Positions 61,457 through 64,000 of a stretch of 64,000 nt of DNA are shown piece by piece. How positions within the stretch are numbered: position 1 is the first letter of the stretch; each line of letters opens with the position of its first letter. This DNA comes from Sporobacter termitidis DSM 10068 (GTDB lineage Bacteria; Bacillota; Clostridia; Oscillospirales; Oscillospiraceae). Under the pieces are notes generated by a model, which did no database searches, was not told the origin of the DNA, and was given only the letters and a program-made list of their open reading frames with translations. The stretch is from positions 62,001 to 126,000 of the forward strand of contig NZ_FQXV01000005.1 in the NCBI RefSeq assembly GCF_900130065.1. The letters run 5' to 3'. The position numbers and the translations under genes are program-made.

Positions 61457-62422
61457 TCAATACCAATAGCGGCTTTTTTCGTCCTGGGCGCTGAAGATGC
61501 CGGTGGAGAGATAGCGCTCTCCCGTATCGGGGAGGATGGCGACCACGGTCTTCCCGGCGTTTTCAGGGCGGCGCGCGGCACGCGCCGCGGCAAACGCCGC
61601 CGCGCCCGACGATATGCCCACAAGCAGGCCCTCCTCGCGCGCCAGCACCTTTGCCGTGTCGATGGCCTCGGCGTCGAGCACCGTATAAATTTCGTCCACC
61701 AGCTTCAGGTCGAGCACGTCCGGCACAAAGCCCGCGCCGATGCCCTGAATCTTATGGGGCGACGGGTTGCCGCCCGACAGCACCGGGGAAGCGGACGGTT
61801 CCACGGCGATGAGCCTGACCTCCGGCTTTTTCTCCTTCAGATACCTGCCCGCGCCTGTGATGGTGCCGCCGGTGCCCACGCCGCCCACAAGAATGTCGAC
61901 TTTGCCCCGGGTGGCTTCCCAGATTTCGGGGCCGGTGGTCTCATAATGGATTTTCGGGTTTGCGGGGTTGTTGAACTGCTGCAGGATAACGGCGTTTCTG
62001 GCCTGGGTCTGCAGCTCCTCCGCCTTGCGCACGGCGCCCTTCATGCCGGCCGCGCCGGGGGTGAGCACCAGCTCCGCGCCCAGGGCCGTCACCAGCGCCC
62101 GCCGCTCCTGGCTCATGGTATCGGGCATGACCACAACGATCTTATAGCCCCGCGCCGCCGCCACGAAGGCCAGCCCCACGCCCGTGTTGCCGCTGGACGG
62201 CTCGATGATGACGCTGTCGGGCTTTAAGATGCCGCGCTCCTCCGCGTCGAGGATCATCGCATAGGCGATGCGGTCCTTCACGCTGCCGAGGGGGTTGAAA
62301 TACTCCAGCTTGAACAGCAGGTCCGACTCGTGTATCCCCGCCGTTTTCCCAAATCGCCCGGGCCGGAGGATCGGCGTGGCGCCGATCAGGTCGGTCAGGT
62401 TGTCTACGATAATGTTTGCCAT
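61457..62422 (-). CDS. cysK: Cysteine synthase / O-acetylserine sulfhydrylase
   Basis: 321 aa. PLP lysine in [12 protein letters not shown], substrate loop [12 protein letters not shown], phosphate-binding [17 protein letters not shown] and [11 protein letters not shown] at 62422 behind AAGGAGG; the frame extends upstream only as an overlap. Normal CysK length. It follows the nitrogenase-like gene by 10 bp, so they are co-transcribed; it may fix sulfide released by that enzyme. No serine acetyltransferase is nearby. Confidence 0.93.
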   Translation of the reverse strand: MANIIVDNLTDLIGATPILRPGRFGKTAGIHESDLLFKLEYFNPLGSVKDRIAYAMILDAEERGILKPDSVIIEPSSGNTGVGLAFVAAARGYKIVVVMPDTMSQERRALVTALGAELVLTPGAAGMKGAVRKAEELQTQARNAVILQQFNNPANPKIHYETTGPEIWEATRGKVDILVGGVGTGGTITGAGRYLKEKKPEVRLIAVEPSASPVLSGGNPSPHKIQGIGAGFVPDVLDLKLVDEIYTVLDAEAIDTAKVLAREEGLLVGISSGAAAFAAARAARRPENAGKTVVAILPDTGERYLSTGIFSAQDEKSRYWY

Positions 62423-62432
62423 ATTGTCCTCC

Positions 62433-63971
62433 TTAGCCGGCCAGTTCGCTTTGTTTGATATTGTCGGACGTGTCGCTCTCAAACCACGCTTTGCTGAGCG
62501 GCAGGCCCACGTTCCGGGAGATGTTCCGGGAAAAATTCGTATTTTTCAGCGCCTTGGCCGCTTTTCGGGCCAGCTCGTAGGCCCCGAGATAGCCCATATA
62601 GTTCAGCGTCTGGCCGTACAGCGGTATGCTGGGGATGCCCAGCCGCGAGGACCAGCCGTTGGCGCCGCCGTGGCCGCAGTAGAGATCGGGCTTGAGCTTT
62701 TTCAGCAGGTTCAGCTCCTCGGCGGGCTGTCCGGCGGCCACGGTGATCTGCAGATTCGGGTCGAACAGATCGTCGATGATGTCCTCGACGAAGCGGTCGA
62801 CGTTGTGCGCCTTGATGCCTGTGAGCTTCATGCCCAGGTCTCTGGCAAAGAAGTCGGCCGTGGTGAGAATGCGCAGCTCTCCGCCGCCGACATAGACGCT
62901 TTTGCCCTCCAGCACCGCGCGGAACGGCTTGAGCGCTTCCTGCAGCTGCGTGTTTTCCAGCTCGATGACGCGCTCGGCCTCCTCTTCCAGGCCGAAGAAT
63001 TTTGCGATCTCGCGCACCCACTGGTTGGTGCTGCGGATGCCGATGGGCAGGGTGTCGATGATATACGGGATGCCGAAGCGCTCTTTCAGGTGGCCCAGCA
63101 GATAATCGTCGTGGGTGGCGCAGATGCTGACATTTAAAGCAGCCTCGCCGATGCGCGCCAGGTCGTCCAGCGACGCGTGCAGCGGCAGGACGCGGGGTAT
63201 CAGGCCCAGCGACGCCACGATCCGCGACAGCTCCGCTTCGTCGCCGCTGGAGTTGGACCCTACGTTGAAAATGTTCACCGTGCGGGAGATGTTGTAGCGC
63301 TTCAGCGCGTCCCGCCCCTCGTCCGGGAACACCTGGCCGTACTCCTGGATCGGGTCGGCCAGATGCCGCAGGAGGGCGTGATACGCGCTGTCGTAGCCGG
63401 AGGCGACGTACCGGCTCTTCAGCCCCTCGCAGTGCACGGGCACGATCTTTGCGGAAATGCGGCCGTCCAGCTCCGAGGCCAGCGAATCGATGTCATCGCC
63501 GATGATGCCCGGCACGCAGCCGTTGGCCACGATGATCGCCTCGGGGTGGTAGCGCGTTTCGGCGTAGAGTATGGCCCGACGCAGCTTATCCAGGCCCCCG
63601 TGGATCACGTCGACCTCCGTCATGTTGGTGTGCAGCCATATAAACTCCTCGGCGGGCTTGCCTTTGGAGGCGCGCATCGTTTTGCGCAGTCCTCCGGAGC
63701 CGAGAAAGTTTGAGCTGCACCCCAGGGGCGAATGGACGATCACCACCACGTTTGTAAAGCTGCTGACGATGCCCAGGGCAAGGTTCAGCTGGCAGCCGCC
63801 GCTCTGCGCGAACTTCCGGCTTTGGAGCTGGGCGCAGCCGGCCTTGACGTCGCGGGTCAGCTGTCCGCAGCCGCCGCAGTAGGCGGAGCAGACACCGATG
63901 CGGGTCTCGCGCACCGGCGGGGTGACCGTACGCGCAAAGTCGTACGTCAATTCATCAATGTATTTTGCCAT
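62433..63971 (-). CDS. Nitrogenase-like component 1 subunit (NifD/NifE homologue)
   Basis: 512 aa. Three P-cluster-type cysteines line up with NifD: C60 ([10 protein letters not shown]), C85 ([10 protein letters not shown]) and C152 ([12 protein letters not shown]). C284 in [12 protein letters not shown] is at the place of the cofactor-ligating cysteine of NifD (C275), but the histidine ligand region (NifD H442) reads [12 protein letters not shown], without histidine. An extra N-terminal motif C28-X3-C32-X2-C35-X10-C46 is not normal for NifD. Start behind AGGAGG, which overlaps a probable TAG stop of an upstream gene outside the window. It resembles nitrogenase-like reductases such as methylthio-alkane reductase subunits, not a standard N2-fixing NifD. 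Confidence 0.88.
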   Translation of the reverse strand: MAKYIDELTYDFARTVTPPVRETRIGVCSAYCGGCGQLTRDVKAGCAQLQSRKFAQSGGCQLNLALGIVSSFTNVVVIVHSPLGCSSNFLGSGGLRKTMRASKGKPAEEFIWLHTNMTEVDVIHGGLDKLRRAILYAETRYHPEAIIVANGCVPGIIGDDIDSLASELDGRISAKIVPVHCEGLKSRYVASGYDSAYHALLRHLADPIQEYGQVFPDEGRDALKRYNISRTVNIFNVGSNSSGDEAELSRIVASLGLIPRVLPLHASLDDLARIGEAALNVSICATHDDYLLGHLKERFGIPYIIDTLPIGIRSTNQWVREIAKFFGLEEEAERVIELENTQLQEALKPFRAVLEGKSVYVGGGELRILTTADFFARDLGMKLTGIKAHNVDRFVEDIIDDLFDPNLQITVAAGQPAEELNLLKKLKPDLYCGHGGANGWSSRLGIPSIPLYGQTLNYMGYLGAYELARKAAKALKNTNFSRNISRNVGLPLSKAWFESDTSDNIKQSELAG

Positions 63972-64000
63972 TTGCGATTTCCTCCTATCTCGCCGAAACC

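Noticed and set aside
62433-63971. Calling the gene nifD and the host a nitrogen fixer
   Set aside because: The histidine ligand region differs, there is an extra cysteine cluster, and no nifHDK genes are visible.
1-64000. CRISPR arrays, tRNA or rRNA genes, prophage modules
   Set aside because: No regularly spaced repeats, no cloverleaf or rRNA-like sequence, and no phage structural genes were seen.

Overview
The window looks like the chromosome of an anaerobic, S-layer-bearing monoderm of the class Clostridia, possibly Oscillospirales. This rests on strong AGGAGG-type ribosome sites, five proteins with C-terminal triple SLH domains, oxygen-sensitive iron-sulfur enzyme families, polyamine and amino-acid fermentation genes, and moderately high GC. 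No rRNA, tRNA, CRISPR array or prophage was found. A lone tyrosine recombinase at 22.9 kb is the only mobile-type gene.

Layout. (1) 1-11.8 kb, minus strand: one long operon starts with an ATPase/2-hydroxyacyl-CoA-dehydratase fusion, a second dehydratase-type subunit and a second activator ATPase. It continues with a complete Nik/Opp/Dpp-type ABC importer, a class V aminotransferase (cysteine desulfurase-like) and, after a structured RNA, a radical SAM protein with a CX5CX2C cluster motif. A folded leader ending in an intrinsic terminator precedes it. (2) 12.2-13.3 kb: a split chromate-transporter pair. (3) 13.5-22.1 kb: two large surface proteins, one with a cohesin-like N-terminus and SLH anchor. 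(4) 22.9-23.9 kb: integrase on the plus strand. (5) 24-36.4 kb, minus strand: four SLH proteins, a membrane-anchored Big_2 protein, a MotA/TolQ/ExbB channel, a DUF2149/ExbD-like partner, a molybdopterin-fold lipoprotein, a Crp/Fnr regulator and ModA, behind a good promoter and a leader with mutually exclusive hairpins. (6) 36.6-40.1 kb: transglycosylase, SDR, UroD-like methyltransferase. (7) 40.2-61.3 kb: polyamine island. (8) 61.4-64 kb: cysteine synthase and a nitrogenase-like reductase subunit.

The polyamine island is coherent. Two PotBCD importers (only one with PotA) bring in substrate. AguA and AguB convert agmatine to putrescine. PatA and an aldehyde dehydrogenase take putrescine to GABA. 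A GABA aminotransferase, glutamate dehydrogenase and iron alcohol dehydrogenase would take GABA to 4-hydroxybutyrate with regeneration of 2-oxoglutarate. An XRE-cupin regulator of PuuR type sits in the middle, and the DNA around it carries four copies of a motif very close to the E. coli PuuR operator. A MerR-family gene lies upstream of a P-II gene whose promoter has the 19-bp spacer and dyad typical of MerR targets.

Most interesting for follow-up: the dehydratase/importer/radical SAM operon, the SLH-ExbB-DUF2149 surface operon, the nitrogenase-like subunit with an extra N-terminal cysteine cluster, the NifI-like P-II gene, and several leader RNAs with terminators. All function calls come from reading the sequence; no database search was run.
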